Assembly: GCA_030761205.1 (NCBI GenBank)
Contig: JAULJL010000004.1
Span: 23,347,172 to 23,411,171 of the forward strand
From: Fremontodendron californicum
Taxonomy: Eukaryota; Streptophyta; Magnoliopsida; Malvales; Malvaceae
Direction: 5' to 3'
Length of the DNA: 64,000 nucleotides
Shown: piece by piece, positions 47,340 through 60,666 of the stretch
Layout of the letters: each line of letters starts with the position of its first letter
Numbering within the stretch: position 1 is the stretch's first letter
The notes under the pieces: generated by a model
Database searches by the model: none
Told to the model about the DNA's origin: nothing
Seen by the model: the letters and a program-made list of their open reading frames with translations, nothing else
Translations under genes and position numbers: made by a program

Positions 47340-47960
47340 TTGGTTTTGGAATTTTTCATCTTTCAGCAACGAAAACCGCATTTACGAACTCCAAAGACCG
47401 AAAGAAACATTCTACGACATCTTCATTGATAAGGAGATTCAATAGATGCAGAGGCTATTATGTCCTCTACTCCTGATACAGTGACCAAACGCCCCTCCAT
47501 CATAAATTTTAGCTTTTGATGGAGAGATGAGGGTACAGCCCCTACTGAATGTATCCACGGCCTTTCCATCAAGTGATTATAGGACGGATTAATATCCATG
47601 ACCTAAAATTTCACCGTATAGGTGTATGGCCTATCTTCAGAGGAACCTCAATAGTTCCCATTATATCTCTCCTAGTACCATCAAAAGCTTTGACCACCGT
47701 GCAACTTGACAGCATATAAGAAATATCAACTGGCAACTTAGACAGGGTTGCCAAGGGCATTACATTTAATGAAGAACCATTATCTAGAAGCACCCTCGGT
47801 AATATATGCCCCTTGTAAGTGGTTGTTATGTGAAGAGCCTTTGTTGACCCAATACCATTGGGTGGTATTTCATCATAACAGAAATATATGGTCGTCTGCC
47901 ACAATGTTTCCCACCAGCCTATCTAATTTTTCTACCGATATGTTGTTAGCCATATATGCC
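47340..47960 (-). pseudogene. Aspartic protease of element B (broken)
   Basis: Frame 47904-47611 has VLLDNGSSLNVMP, with the catalytic Asp near 47784, and TMGTIEVPL-like sequence after it. The remainder (YNHLMERPWIHSVGAVPSSL by my reading, about 47585-47510) is in another frame with stops. Upstream it follows the linker at 48011-48220. Confidence 0.8.
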
Positions 47961-48010
47961 TGATTCAACACTCTCAACAGGGCATTTCTGTGTGGCTCCG
48001 AGTTCAATAG

Positions 48011-48480
48011 CTAAGATAAGATGGAGATTCTTGCTGGTTGGCGTTGCAATTGCTCAACCACACTATACTCACTATGCTTTATGAATTTTAAAAACTCACA
48101 AGCCTCATTCTCATTCACCAGCTCTTTTATCCTGTTCACCGGGGCTGACCCCCTTTCTACTTCTTTTGATAAATCCATCTCAATATGGATTGGTTTAGCT
48201 GTTTTCTTCCCTTTGTCCATTCCTCCATCTTTTCCTGTTAATCCCTGTTCAATAGCCTCAGGAGCATAACACCTTCCACTTCATGTTAAGTGCCCCACAC
48301 CTGTGATATCTTGCTGACTCGAAGACCCTGGCATAACCATGCTGCAGTCATATTTTCATGGTGCAGCTTTGTTTTCCTTGTACAAAAAGAAAGCAGGCAA
48401 ATCTATGATTAGCTTAGGTGCGATTTCCTCAACAACTAGAGTAGTCTTCTCTGGTTCATCGTAATAGATGATCAAAGGTC
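48011..48480 (-). pseudogene. Gag-protease linker of element B
   Basis: Frame 48220-48011 carries HIEMDLSKEVERGSAPVNR and ACEFLKFIKHSEYSVVEQL, matching 7616-8092 of A. The upstream part, including the SGRCYA-like motif, is interrupted by stops. Confidence 0.65.
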
Positions 48481-48636
48481 TTTCTATCTCGTAGCCAGCT
48501 GCATTTCAATAACCTCTACTTCCTCCTCTATTTCTTCATAAAATTAGGCTTCTCCCTCATCCATCATCTTTTGGACTTTAGCCAGAAAATCCCCACATTC
48601 TTGTATGATATGCCCTTTACATCCATGGAACGGGCA

Positions 48637-50538
48637 CTAATTCTCCACCTTGTTTGCAACCATTTTTAAACTGTCACTATCCTCCATCATTCTTGCTTTT
48701 ACCATTTCGACCCACACTTTAATCATTGGAGTCTTGACTTCACTGACATGCCTTTTCAACCTTCTCTCTTCCCCTGTCCATACTGCATTTACCTCGTTCT
48801 CAGCATGATCGGGCAATGGATTTCTTGCTACATTCGACCCATTCCTTGTCCCGAACTTCACAACCCCAGTATTGATCAAACTTTGGACTTTCTTCTTAAA
48901 GGCAATACAGTCCTCAGTCGAATGCCCCTGAATCCCTGCGTGATATGCGCAGCTAACATTTGCATTGTACCACCTTGGATATGATGGTGTCAGACGATTG
49001 AGGTATACAGGTGCAACAAGTTGACTCTGCAACAGTTTGGGATATAACTCACCATAGGTGGTAGGAATCCGATCAAATTAGGGTTTCTGATCATTCTTTG
49101 GTGAATGTTGATCATTGCGTCCAGCACCTTGAGTGTTTGTGACAGTTTTTCGGGGGAGGTTTATCTGTAGAGATACGCCAGTTGGAAAAGGGTGTTATGG
49201 TATATTGGTATGGGGGAATGGATTTTGGGTAAGGTGGTTCACATTGGGATAGTAAGGATTAAACCCCGAATAAGGTGTTTAGGGTGTAGGAGGTGCATAA
49301 GATATCGGAGGAGTATAGGGCCTGGGAGTGTATATGGTGTAGGAGGTGCATATGGATATCAGTTGATACTAACTGCGTGGGTCTCCTCTTTCCTCCTAGA
49401 AGGGAATACCTTCTTCGGAGTAGCAGACTCACCCCCTTCCATTTTCCTATTCTTAATGGTAGACTCTATCATCTCCCCGGATATCACCATGTCTGAAAAG
49501 TCCTTGGTGGCACTCCCCACCAATTTATCATAATAGGGTGCTTTCAAGGTATTGATGTAAAGCACTATAGTTTCTTTGCTAGTTAAAAGGGGTTGCACTT
49601 GTGTAGCCAGATCCCTCCATCTTTGCGAGTATTCCTTGAAACTCTTAGTAGTCTTCTTTTCCATGTTCTGTAGTGACAGCCTATCAGGTACTATATCAGA
49701 TACATGCTTATAATACTCCATGGCTAAGTCCGTCCATGAACGAATCTTGGTACGACTCAGTTGATTGTACCAACGGGTTGCAGACCCTGTCAAGCTATCG
49801 TGGAAACAATGGATAAGCAGTTTTTCATTATCATCGTGCCCAGTCATTCTTTTACAGTACATGGTCAGATGTGCTGATGGGTTGGTAGTCCCATTATATT
49901 TCTCAAAGTCTGGTATTTTGAACTTTGGGGGAATTACCAGATGGTGTGCTTAACTCATCTCTTTGGCATCCAGACTGCAAATAACTCCGCCCCTTCAACG
50001 GCCCTCAGCCTTTCCTCCAGTAGTTGATATTTTTTTGGGATTCTGCCATTTCAACCCTCTTCAGCTCAGTCATCTTTGCTTTTTCCTTTTCAGCTAGTTC
50101 CTCAAAGTCTGGAACATTAACATCATTTAGGTCAGCTCCCATATTACTTTTTCCGGGAACATAGTTCTATGCCTCAGCAGCTGGCTGGATATAAACATAG
50201 GAGGCTGCCCCAATTGGCAGCTCTTGGCCCTTTTGCTGTATGTTTTCAGGTTGATCCTCTTCATTTACCACTCTTTTCTCGATGATCGGATTCTCTCTCG
50301 ACCCTTTTTGTTTCATCATGGCACTCATCATTTCCATGAGTTTAGTCAGCTGTTCTCGTGACTCTTCCTGAGACTTAGCCAACTGTTCCTGCAGTTCCCT
50401 TTGAGTTCTTTCCATTATTTCAATTCTAGCAAGCTGATCGTTCTCCATAGCTCTGGCTTGAGATCGAGTATTGTAAGGGTGTCAAAAATCCGATTCTTTC
50501 TGAGTGCGACCAATTGTACCTTTAGTTTTGAAAACCAT
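48637..50538 (-). pseudogene. Gag of element B (start to zinc knuckle, several breaks)
   Basis: The start MVFKTKG is at 50538. An in-frame TGA follows SDF, where A has the Arg codon CGA. Frame 50448-50167 has the coiled-coil N-terminal region and VYIQPAAEA. Capsid sequence is open in 49862-49359 (LIHCFHDSLTGSATRWYNQL to KEETHAVSIN). The Pro/Tyr-rich region (49358-49033) has stops. Frame 49032-48637 holds the knuckle CAYHAGIQGHSTEDC and the end of gag. Stop count and domain order show a decayed but full-length gag. Confidence 0.82.
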
Positions 50539-50971
50539 GAATTAAAAATTATTGACATAATTTTTTTTATTATTATTAAAAATGAATGAATGACTAAATG
50601 TGAATGAATCAATCAAATAAAATGAATAAGTACATGACTACGTATATGAACACGAAAGAATAAATGAATGAACAAGGGTAATGAATAAATAAGTGGTTAA
50701 GCGTATGAATATGAATGAAGGAACAAGTAAAAGGAATAAATAAGTGGTTAAGTGTATGAATATGAATGAATTTCAAAAATGAATGATTATAAATATGAGT
50801 AAATGTATGAATGAACAAACAAAATATATAAAATATGAATGCATTTAGAAGTATTGGCCCCGGGATAATTTGAATCGAACGATCTTTCATTGATTTCCTG
50901 GAACTAAATACATCAAAGATAGAATAAAAAGATAAGTCCTATAGTGACTTCCTCGGATCTTGGACTTTCTT
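50539..50971. other. ORF1-gag spacer of element B, low complexity
   Basis: AATGAATGA- and AATAAGT-type short repeats over about 50580-50840; no gene. Confidence 0.8.
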
Positions 50972-52724
50972 TCACAATCTCCTTTTGATTGCCTTGCTCT
51001 TCAATCTGACCCCTACTTTTTCACGGCCCCTTGTCATGTCAGCAGAAGCATCACCGTGTAAGCTTTCCTTAGCTTGTTTCTCCAGTTGATTAGCTCAGGC
51101 TTCTTCATTCTTCACTCTCCCTTTCCAGTAGTTACTCTCTTTCTTGAGGTTTTTGACCTCTTGCTCCCATTTCCCGGAAGTCTTGAGTGTCCCTTCAAAT
51201 CTGAGCTCGAAGCGATACCTTTTGTTTTCCAAGTGCAAATCCCTGAGATCTCCCTTAACAGTGTTCCTTTCTCTCTTGATTTTTTCCTTTTCTCTTTCCC
51301 GAGCTGATTCCCTATTTTTCATGTCCTCAAGATCTTTTTGAAATCGGGCCATTTCTTTGCTCATTTGGGCCTTTTCTTTTTTGAATTCTACCCTTGCAAT
51401 TTCTAACTCTGATGGCACTTCTTTCGGTGGCGAATTCATGAACTGGACCTCTTCCCCATCCGATGTCAACAACCTATCATTAACCATTAATTCTCTCCAT
51501 ACCGAGTAATCAGGTGTGACGATGTCGACATATCGGGCCACTTTTATCCGGTGAGTTTTCTTCCATGCTTCAATCACTGCCCGCACCTTTCCAAAACACC
51601 CATCCTCTCCATAAGTGAACTCTGACAATCCTAGCTTATGAGTTGCGGGTGTGAATTGTCGAGACTCAACCTGTCTTTGCACCAACAGAGGTGCATAACT
51701 CACAGACCCCCAAATTCCGAGAAGTGGAACCCCCAGGTTGTCCCCATATTTATACATAATCGGCATAGGAACCATCCATGGAGCTCTCCAAGTTACCATC
51801 TCCCCTTTTAGTCTCCGAAATATGCTGACCCATTTCTCCTCATCTCCGTCTTCAGGCCAATCATTTCGAAGGAATTCCCTAATCGGAACTAAAGACTTCA
51901 TGTACGGTTTAAAGGAAACCTCTTCTATCTTCCAAAAGTGACTTTGAATCCAAATATAAAAGAGTTGTACACACCCCTTGATTCTCCCTTGTCCTTCCCT
52001 TTTACAAAAATTCAAAGATCGGATAGTTTCAGCTATGATGGCCGGAGATAGGTTGATCTTCTGTTCCAACTTTTCAAAGAAATCAAACACGGCTATATCC
52101 ACATGACCCAATATCTTTGGGAATATGATTAATCCGTAGATGGCTAGAGCAAAGATGTCCCTGGCTTTTTCTTTATCGGAATAACCCAATATCAATTATC
52201 GGAGAGTTTCCCACGGAATGCATCTATTTTTCTGCTTTGTATCCACATGACTTTCAACCCATGTTGTATCCATTCCTGTGATCCTAGGCACTTTCCTCTT
52301 AAAACCTTAAGGTTTCACTTCCTTCAAATATGCCCGATCAGGATTAGGACATTCAATATGTAACAGTGCTGAATATTCTTCAATAAGTGGGGTCATATCC
52401 TCCTTGTTAAAAGTAAAACATCTATAACTAGGATTTCAGAACTGTACCATAGCCTGAATCAACCCACTATTGACCCTAATCGGAATTAAGAGTGCTATAT
52501 CTCCATAATTCTGAGTGAAGGCTTCTTTCTCTGATGCATTCCACTGATTCCAAATGTCGGCTAACCCTCGAAGATTATTCTATCTAAAATCCACTTTGAC
52601 CCTTTCCGGCAATACTGACACATAATCTTTCTTCAGGCAATCACCATCCTCCCTCTGATCTTTCTCCGGCCGTGCCCTAACTACTGCATGATCTTCTATT
52701 ACTGAAATAACCTGACACTCCATG
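50972..52724 (-). pseudogene. ORF1 of element B (nearly complete, five in-frame stops)
   Basis: On the minus strand the frame starts at an ATG at 52724 (MECQVISVIEDHAV), preceded in frame by a TAG, which supports this start. It ends at 50972 (LKSKAIKRRL). In one frame I see stops near 52585 (after KVDFR), in QF*NPSYRC (TGA for the TGG of A), after KEVKP, after ETLR just before the open stretch 52195-51095, and after VKNEEA (TGA for CGA in A). The open 366-codon stretch has FALAIYGLIIFPKILGHVD, GVPLLGIWGSVSYAPLLV and a long charged C-terminus (about the last 150 residues) that looks coiled coil. It resembles the plant DUF7745 family from memory; function unknown. Confidence 0.8.
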
Positions 52725-53679
52725 AAAGTCTTTTGGGTTGATGACTATCCCGAGGCCAATAAACTTCAAGTGTATGATGGTGTCTATGATGCATGTCAAA
52801 AAAAAAGAAAACAAAAAGAAATAGATTAGTAAAGAAATGAATTCACAAATATAACATAAATAACAACATGCCTTTTTTTTAAAAAAAAATGTCTTCAAAA
52901 TTTTAACAGAGTTTCGGCATTGTGACGCCTTTGCGACAATATAATAAATTTTATTACGAGCGATATGATGTTCGTTCATCATCACCCAATTTGTAAAATC
53001 TAACATATATAAAGGTGGTAAAAGGTTGGAAATGTTCCTCCATGTGTTCTTAAACTTCGGGTCTCTAACAGAAATCCGGCATGGCTTCGCCTAGGTTCAC
53101 TATATGAAGGTGAATCGGTTCTAAGGCCCCGAATTGTTTCTCACTGTCGCCTGTGAAGGCTAGCAAGGCACCCCGATAAAAGCGGGTTCAATTCGTTAGA
53201 GTATATTTTCTTATGCCCATACGGAGGATTATCACGAAGGCATTAGGTACTTTATACTCCGGAAGTGTTACACTAGCCCATACGGAGGATCATCACGAAG
53301 ACGTAGTTACTTTACTCCCACTTAAAAGGACGGAACCCGGGTAGAGAGTTCATGTTATGAAAATGCAAATGTAGTGTGTGCGGAGGAACAGAACAAACCT
53401 GTCACCACCTATTCTACACCCCTTATTCTAAATACCCCACTAAAATAAAACAATGTAAAGCATCAGTCAAGCAAACATATAAATATACGCAACAAAATAA
53501 CTAGAGAACAAATAATAATATGCATGCATATGACAATGACCATATCCAAAAAAATTTATTAATTTCAAAATTCTTTTTATTTTTAAAAAAAAATGGGAAT
53601 TAAAATTAAATACCGAGTAAACCAACAAAATCGAGACTTTGATAACACACGACTTATTCTAGGCCTGAATCTCTAAAGA
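52725..53679 (-). other. Leader between PBS and ORF1, element B
   Basis: 955 bp of non-coding leader. It contains the ATAAAAGCGGGTTCAATTC block (53176-53194) and the paired GCCCATACGGAGGAT repeats (about 53215 and 53278). It is about 650 bp richer, counting the start of ORF1, than the deleted version in A. The 109-codon frame at 53006-52677 has no counterpart and is taken as chance. Confidence 0.7.
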
Positions 53680-53697
53680 TCCCCAGCGGAGTCGCCA
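53680..53697 (-). other. Primer-binding site of element B (tRNA-Arg)
   Basis: Plus-strand TCCCCAGCGGAGTCGCCA, three bases from the LTR edge at 53701. Its form, ending GGAGTCG plus CCA, matches the 3' end of plant tRNA-Arg(ACG) as I recall it, with at most one change. tRNA-Arg is the primer reported for Ogre elements. Confidence 0.85.
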
Positions 53698-53700
53698 AGC

Positions 53701-56700
53701 TGTCGCAACCTAAAAAAAAATAACGAGTCTAGTCTCATCACGAGACTTTATTATTCGTTAGGCATGAAATTAAAAAAAAAAAAAAAAAAAAAAGTCGACT
53801 TAATTCCTCTTGAAATAAAATTAGGGTTTGAAAGCATCCTCGGAAAAAGTCATGGAGTCGCCACCAATCTTTTTTTTTAGCTAGGTGTGATCGGCCACCT
53901 ATTAAAACCAGTTTTATAAAACATTTTAAAATTAATTAAAACATTTTTTAAAACCAATTTCAAGTTTGTGTTATAAACCAGAGAAAATCGAAGAATAGAG
54001 TTCGGGACTTGGTTACGTGCAGGGAAGGATTAGCACCCCCACAACGCCCGTATAAAACGGTACCTTATTAATCATGTGTTATCTCAAGTCTCGGTAAAAA
54101 GTTGATTTTTAATTTAGTATTTCAAGTTAATTCTCAATTTAAAGAAAAATAATTCCATTTCTATTTGAACATGATCCATAATTTATTAATTCAAAATTTT
54201 CTTATATTCCTCGACAAATCGACAAAATACAGAAATTTTTATTTATTTGGAAAATATTTCGAATCATTCTCGTTTTTTGAAAGAAAGATATTCCTTTATT
54301 AATGATAATTGATGATATTCCCTCCAGCAAACCCGGTAGAGAACTCATGAATTATTTTAACTCGGGAATATTTTTACTTTTTATTGAAAATCATTATCTT
54401 TTTTTTAAAAAAAAACATTTTTAAAAAATGAACATGAACATGTGTGACATAAATAAAATGACATAGAAAAATCTAGATAATATAATGCAACCTAAATGAT
54501 ATGACATAATTTAAATGGCATAGTATATTCTAGATGAAATGAAAAATCCTAAGTATCATGGTATATTCTAAATGAAATAAAATGATTTAAATGACATGGC
54601 AATTTTAAATGATATGGCATATTTTAAATGACATGGCATATTCTAAATAATATAACCTAAATAACATGGAATATGATCTAAGTGACATGTAATGACATGA
54701 AACATAAAATAATGCTATCATGTAATATGCATGAAAATAGAAATAATAATGCATGAACATAGTATATACTAAATAATGTGACAAAAATAAATAACTAAAA
54801 TAAAAGGCATAGGATAGCATGAAATATTCAAAACCATATAGCAAACAATATAACATCATAAAATAAATCAAAATAATAACAATATCATAGAAATTATTTA
54901 TATAGTATGCATGGACATGGAAAATGCAATGTATGAAAATGTATTTTTTTCCTTTAATTAAAGAAATCCGTATATCTAAAAAGATATCCGGCTACCTTAG
55001 GAAAATATGTCAAATTAAATTTTCTAAAATCAAAATATTTTGTGATTGTTTGAAAACAATTTAAAAAAAAAAAAATTGAATGACGATTAAAACCGCTACC
55101 AAACCCTTTTAAAATGGCTATAATTTCCTAAGTTTAAAATCCCCGACATGACCACTCTTAACCCGAGATTTATAAAATCATTTTTAAAGTTCAAAAAGGC
55201 TTAGAAACTATCCTAAGATAGTAGCTAAAGCTTCTAACCAACCCCTTCTAAATGCCTTAGCCAAATTCAACAATTGTTTTTCTTCTGAATTCAAATATGC
55301 CTCTACTATCCCGTTTTGACACACGATTTTTTAACCAATTTTTCAAAATTAAAAAAAAATATAAAAAAAATACTAGAGACTCATAACATGTAAAAATAAA
55401 TGATAAAAAAATTATCTTAATTTTTTGATTAAAGATAACTTCCCAGAAAAATTGAGAAAGTATGAGTACTGGATGAAAAACTGTTTTGCCAAAATACATT
55501 TTTTTGCCTTTGATAAAATCATTTAAAAATCAAAGTAAAAATGTTAGAGACTCTACTAAAGACCCACAAATAGTAGCTAACACTTTTAAAAAGTTAGACA
55601 AAAATTGGCTAAGTAAAAAAATACAAAGGTAGAATAATCAATTTAACAACCCTTTAATTTTCCACAAGTATGCTCAAGTGAGCATGACTTTGAGTCATTG
55701 ATTGGCCTAAGTCATAAATCATGTGGCATGACATGGAATGCATGAAAATACAGCAAAGTGAATGCATGGTTTAAAGTCAAGTGATATGAAAATGCATGGT
55801 ATAAATAACCTAAATGCCTAGCATGAGTTTGCATGACAATAAATGCTATCCTAACTTAATATGCATGACCTACTGTCTAAATGACATGGAAAAATAACAT
55901 GGCATATGAAAATGGCCTAAAGCTAAATGACATGTAAAATGACATAGAATAATAAAATGACCTAAACTTAAATGACATGGAATAATAAAAATGGCCTAAA
56001 GCTAAATGACATGTGAAATGACATGGCATATGAAAATGGACTAATGTCTAAATGTCATGGAAAAACAACATGGCATATGAAAATGGCCTAATGCTAAATG
56101 ACATGGAACAAAAAAAATGGCCTAAAGCTAAATGACATGTGAAATGACATGGCATATGAAAATGGCCTAATGTCTAAATGACATGTGAAATGACATGGCA
56201 TATGAAAATGGCCTAATGTCTAAATGTCATGGAAAAATAACATGGCATATGAAAATAGCCTAATGCTTAAATTACATGTAAAATGACATGGAATAATAAA
56301 AACTGCCTAAAGCTAAATGACATGTAAAATGACCTAGATGTCTAAATGAAATAGCAAATATCATGGCCTAGAAAAATGACCTAAAGCTTAGAGAAAATGC
56401 ACATGGCCGAATGGCCTAGGAACAAAAGTGTTGTGAGAAATGTCATGTAAAATGACCTAACTAAATGCTATGGAAGATGATATGAAAAATAGAAATGGCC
56501 TAAACTATATGACAATAGCCCCAAGATGTAAAAATATGACATAAGTCAAAAGAACAAGATGGTTAGCAGGAATATAAATATACATAAAGATAAACAATAA
56601 TAGAAATAAGCAAGTTAAAGTAAGCAAATAAATAACAAAGAGATGAGCTCCATGGTTGGTACATTGGACAAAGCCCTCTAACCATTATCTCTTGATTTTC

Positions 56701-59136
56701 ATCAAGGTCATGAAGCCTTTTCAATCTCAAAATGATAAAAAATAACTAAGGTAAGAAAAAAAATATGGAGATGAGCTCCATAGTTGGTATATTGGACAAA
56801 GCCCACCCTAACCATTATCACTTGATTTTCATCAAGATCATGAAGCCTAACCATATTCACTTTTTGAAAAGAAAGAATAACAAGAAAGATGTAAAACAAA
56901 AATTGTAGGAAATCACATGGAAAACAAGAAATAAAGCATAAGGAAGAAGAAGAAAAAAAAATATAGTAGCAATGGTAGAATGGCTACCCTAACAAAAGCT
57001 TTTCTTTTCTCTTTCAAAAACATTTTCTTTTCTAAATTAGCTACTGACTTTCACTCCTAAATGATCAGCCTATATGGGAAAAAATAAAACATTCCCTTTC
57101 CTCCTTCCTCTTGGTCGAATGGCATGCCCACCATTGGATGGTTTTTTGAACTTTTTCTCCTCCAATCTTGGCCCTTTGATTAAGATATTTTCATGACAAC
57201 ATAAAAATTTCATCTTGCCAATTGATAGCAGCACTTATGATGTGTACTCAGCCCTTGTAATAGCCTCAGCCCTTAGATGAAAAAGAGGACCAATCCCATG
57301 CACTCCCTTGCTTGGCCCTTTGAGTGCCTACCCTTGGATGAATTGTGCTATTTTATTCTTGGCCATTGGATGAGGATTCTTTCATGACAACATAAAAATA
57401 TCTTCTTGGCATTTAATCTCAGCCCTAACATGTGTACTCAGCCTTTGTACATGGCCTAAGCCATTGGATGAAAAGGATCAATCCCATGCACTTCCTTGCT
57501 TGGCCACATGGATGTCCACCTTTGGATGAGTTGTGTTCTTCCATTCTTGGCCATTAGATGAGGGTTCTTTCATGACAAATAAAATATCATCTTGGCATTT
57601 AATCTCAGCCATTGAATGGTGTATTCAACTTTTCTACAAGGCACCTAAGCCATTGGATGAAGGGGGGACCATTTGCAAGGTACTAGTGGTAGCATGTGAG
57701 CTTGATAGTGACTAAGGAATTAAATTGATCAAGCTTCCTTCTTCTCCTCTATGCTGGCTGATCAAAGGAGGTAAAATCCCAGCAATTCCTTCTTCTTTCA
57801 TATTTTTCTTAATTACAAATTTGCCCTTTTTGGTTTCTTCGATAAAATGACCTTTTTGACCCCTGAACCTAAACAAATAGCAAACGGAGTCCAAATTCAA
57901 ACTTTATTTTTTTAGTACTTCCGAAATAATAAAAAATTGAATTATGGAAGCTTTCAAAATTTTTCGAGTCCATTTGCTATTTATTTGGATTTGTTTCTTC
58001 CAAAATTGCCCTTTTGTGCACCCGAACTTCCACCAATTTTAAACGAGCTCAAAATCCAGGTTTTTCTTCACCAATCTCTTCCAAATAATGTAAAAGTGTG
58101 ATCTGTAAGTTTTCAAAATTTTTGGAACTCATTTGCTATTTCTTCGGGATTTATCTGCTTCAATTACTGCATAGCAGACCCGGGATTTGGCCATTTTGCA
58201 AACGAACTCCGAATCAAGATTTTATTTCTCCAATCTCTTCAAAATAATTTAAGAATGAGATCTGCAAATTTTCAAAATTTTTGGAGCTCATTTACTATTT
58301 TTCCAAGATTTATCTGCTTGAATTACTGCATAGTGAACCCGGTATTTGGCCATTTTGCAAACGAACTCCGAATCAAGATTTTCGTTCACCAATCTCTTCT
58401 AAATGATTTAAGAATGAGATCTGCAAATTTTCAGAATTTTTGGAGTTCATTTGCTTTTTTTCCCAAATTTTCTAATTTTGCCCTTTTGCCTCCGAAGCCC
58501 GGTTTTGCTCAAAACAAGTCCGATTTTCAGATTTTCTTCAAACTGAGCCTTGATCTATCCTTGTTTAATCACTCCTCATCACTTAGGGGCTTTAGTTTTA
58601 CCGAATCGGGCTATTTCTGTAATTCTTCCAAATTTTACTAAAATTCATCAAAAACCCTAATTCTCGGTTTTCTCCCGAATTGACTTTTCTTTCGATTTTT
58701 CTTTCAAGTAGCTTCTTCATTACCCGTAGTCAGTGCTTATCTTTCATTTGGGACCTCAATTTTGACCAATTTGATCGTTCAAGCATTTTTCCCCAAATTT
58801 TCGAACTAGGGTTTCCTTTCATTGAGATTTCGTAACCCAACTTCCGACCTCCATATCTTTCAATGTAGACCTCGGGTTATCAAAATTATTTCACCATCTT
58901 TCAATTGAAATTCAAATCTTGATTTTGAAAGTGGGTTGACTTTTTTAGTAGTTGACTTTTTAGGGTTGACTTTTTCGGGGTTGACTTTTTTGAGTTTGAC
59001 TTTTTCTGTCTGCTTTCTTAGACTAAGTCTCGGAGCACCACCTGCAAGGTGAAAAAAGCCTTTTTGCATTCTGAATCATCAATTTAGAAAGAAAACATAC
59101 CTAATTTAGTGGTCCGGACAAAATTAGATGTCTACA
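53701..59136 (-). repeat. 5' LTR of element B
   Basis: 5436 bp, TGTCGCAACC to ATGTCTACA (one change in GGTGTCTACA). It lacks the organelle-like insert. It carries an A22 run near 53773, a 46-47-bp array at about 55862-56340, the 128-bp duplication (56642/56770), 159-bp repeats near 58130-58450 and five TTGACT motifs (58936, 58952, 58966, 58981, 58996). No host gene. Confidence 0.92.
55862..56340. repeat. 46-47-bp tandem array in the 5' LTR of B
   Basis: The same units as 36655-37330 but fewer copies; ATGGCATATGAAAATGG recurs through the array. The difference in length between the two LTRs of one element shows array change after insertion. Confidence 0.8.
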
Positions 59137-59141
59137 ATGTC

Positions 59142-59452
59142 TCATTGCTTTTTATTGTTAATTGACATGCATAGCATTTATTCAAATATATATCACATAT
59201 ATAAATTCAAAAATAAATCTATCTCATGCAATCTAATAGGATGATTATGGACTTTACCACTCTAGTTTCCTTGAGCCATTAGGAAATTAGTTGGTCAAAT
59301 TCCTAGGGATATTATACATAGTCTTCATAAGTCTTGATGGTGATCTCCTTGGTCCTTCTTCTTGGCGCCTTGTCTCCTTACATTTTGGAATTACATAAAT
59401 TCTAATCTTAACCTAAATCAAAATCTACAAAACCTATATAACATTTACATAT
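59142..59452. other. Old unassigned sequence, right part
   Basis: The right-hand continuation of 31560-33800 beyond element B; it ends at the element C insertion (flank CATAT at 59448-59452). No gene or known repeat recognised. Confidence 0.5.
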
Positions 59453-60666
59453 TGTCGCAACCTAAAAAATAACGACGAGTCTCATCGCAAGACTTTATTA
59501 TTCGTTAGGCGTGACATTAAAAAAAAAACGAGGAAAAGTCAACTTAATTCCTCTAGAAAAATGAAGGTTTTGAAAATGACCTTAAAAAAGACATGGAGTC
59601 GCCACCAATCTTTTTTAGCTAGGTGTGATCGGCCACCTATTAAAACCGGTTTTATAAAAATATTTTAAAAATTAATTAAAATATTTTTAAAACCAATTTC
59701 AAGTCTGCGTTAAAACCAGAGAAATCAAAGAAACGGGTTCGGGAGTCGGTTACGTGTGGGGAAGGATTAGCACCCCCACAACGCCCGTATAAATCGGTAC
59801 CTTATTAATCGTGTGTTATCTCAAGTCTCGGTAAAAAGTTGGTTTTAAATTTAGTATTTCAAGTTAATTCCCAATTTAAAGAAAAATAATTCCATTTTTT
59901 TATTGAAAATGATCCGGAATTTATAAATTCAAAATTTTCCTATATTCCCCAACAAACGTGGCAAAATATAGAAATTTTTATTAGTTTTGGAAAACTTTCC
60001 GAATCATTCTCTTTTTTGAAAGAAAGATATTCCTTTATTAATGATAATTGATGATATTCCCTCTAGCAAACCCGGTAGAGAACTCATGAATTATTTTAAC
60101 TCGGGAATATCTTTATATTTTTTTATTGAAAGCCATTATCTTTTTTTGGAAACATTTAAAAGAAATGAATATGTATATGCATGACATAAATAAAATGACA
60201 TAGTACAGTCTAAATAATATAATGCAACCTAAATGACATGACAAATATGAATGGTATGGCATATAATTTAAATGACATGGAATAAAATAATGCTATCATA
60301 TAATATGCATGAAAATAAAAATGCAATGCATGAAATGTATTTTTTTCCTTTTATTAAGGAAATCCGTATATCTAAAAAGATATCCGGCTACCTTAGGAAA
60401 ATATGTCAAATTAAATATTCTAAAACCAAAATACTTTGTGATTGTTTGAAAACAATTTTGAGAAGCTTGAATAAAAACTGGGCTAAAATTTTTTTAAATG
60501 GCTCTAATTTCCTAAGTTTAAAAATCCGGACTTGACTACCCTTAACCCGAGACTTGAAAAACCATTTTTAGAGTTTAAAAAGGCTTAGAAACTACCCTAA
60601 GTCAGTAGCTAACCCTCCTAATCAGCCCACTCTAAGTAAATTAACCAAAACAGAAAAATGGTTTCT

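Larger units (their letters stand above)
33801..59136 (-). mobile_element. Ogre/Tat-type element, copy B (complete outline, decayed)
   Basis: A complete outline with LTRs 33801-40116 and 53701-59136, PPT, PBS, all expected domains, and a perfect TSD. The 25.3-kb size fits the giant Ogre group. The reading frames of gag, pol and ORF1 are broken by many stops and frameshifts. In a 108-bp sample at the outer LTR ends (from 40009 and from 59029), I count about ten differences, nearly all transitions, so this insertion is much older than the nested Athila-type element. Confidence 0.93.
33796..59141. repeat. Target-site duplication ATGTC of element B
   Basis: ATGTC at 33796-33800 and 59137-59141, directly next to the two LTR ends. 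It proves that 33801-59136 is one insertion of 25.3 kb. Confidence 0.95.
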
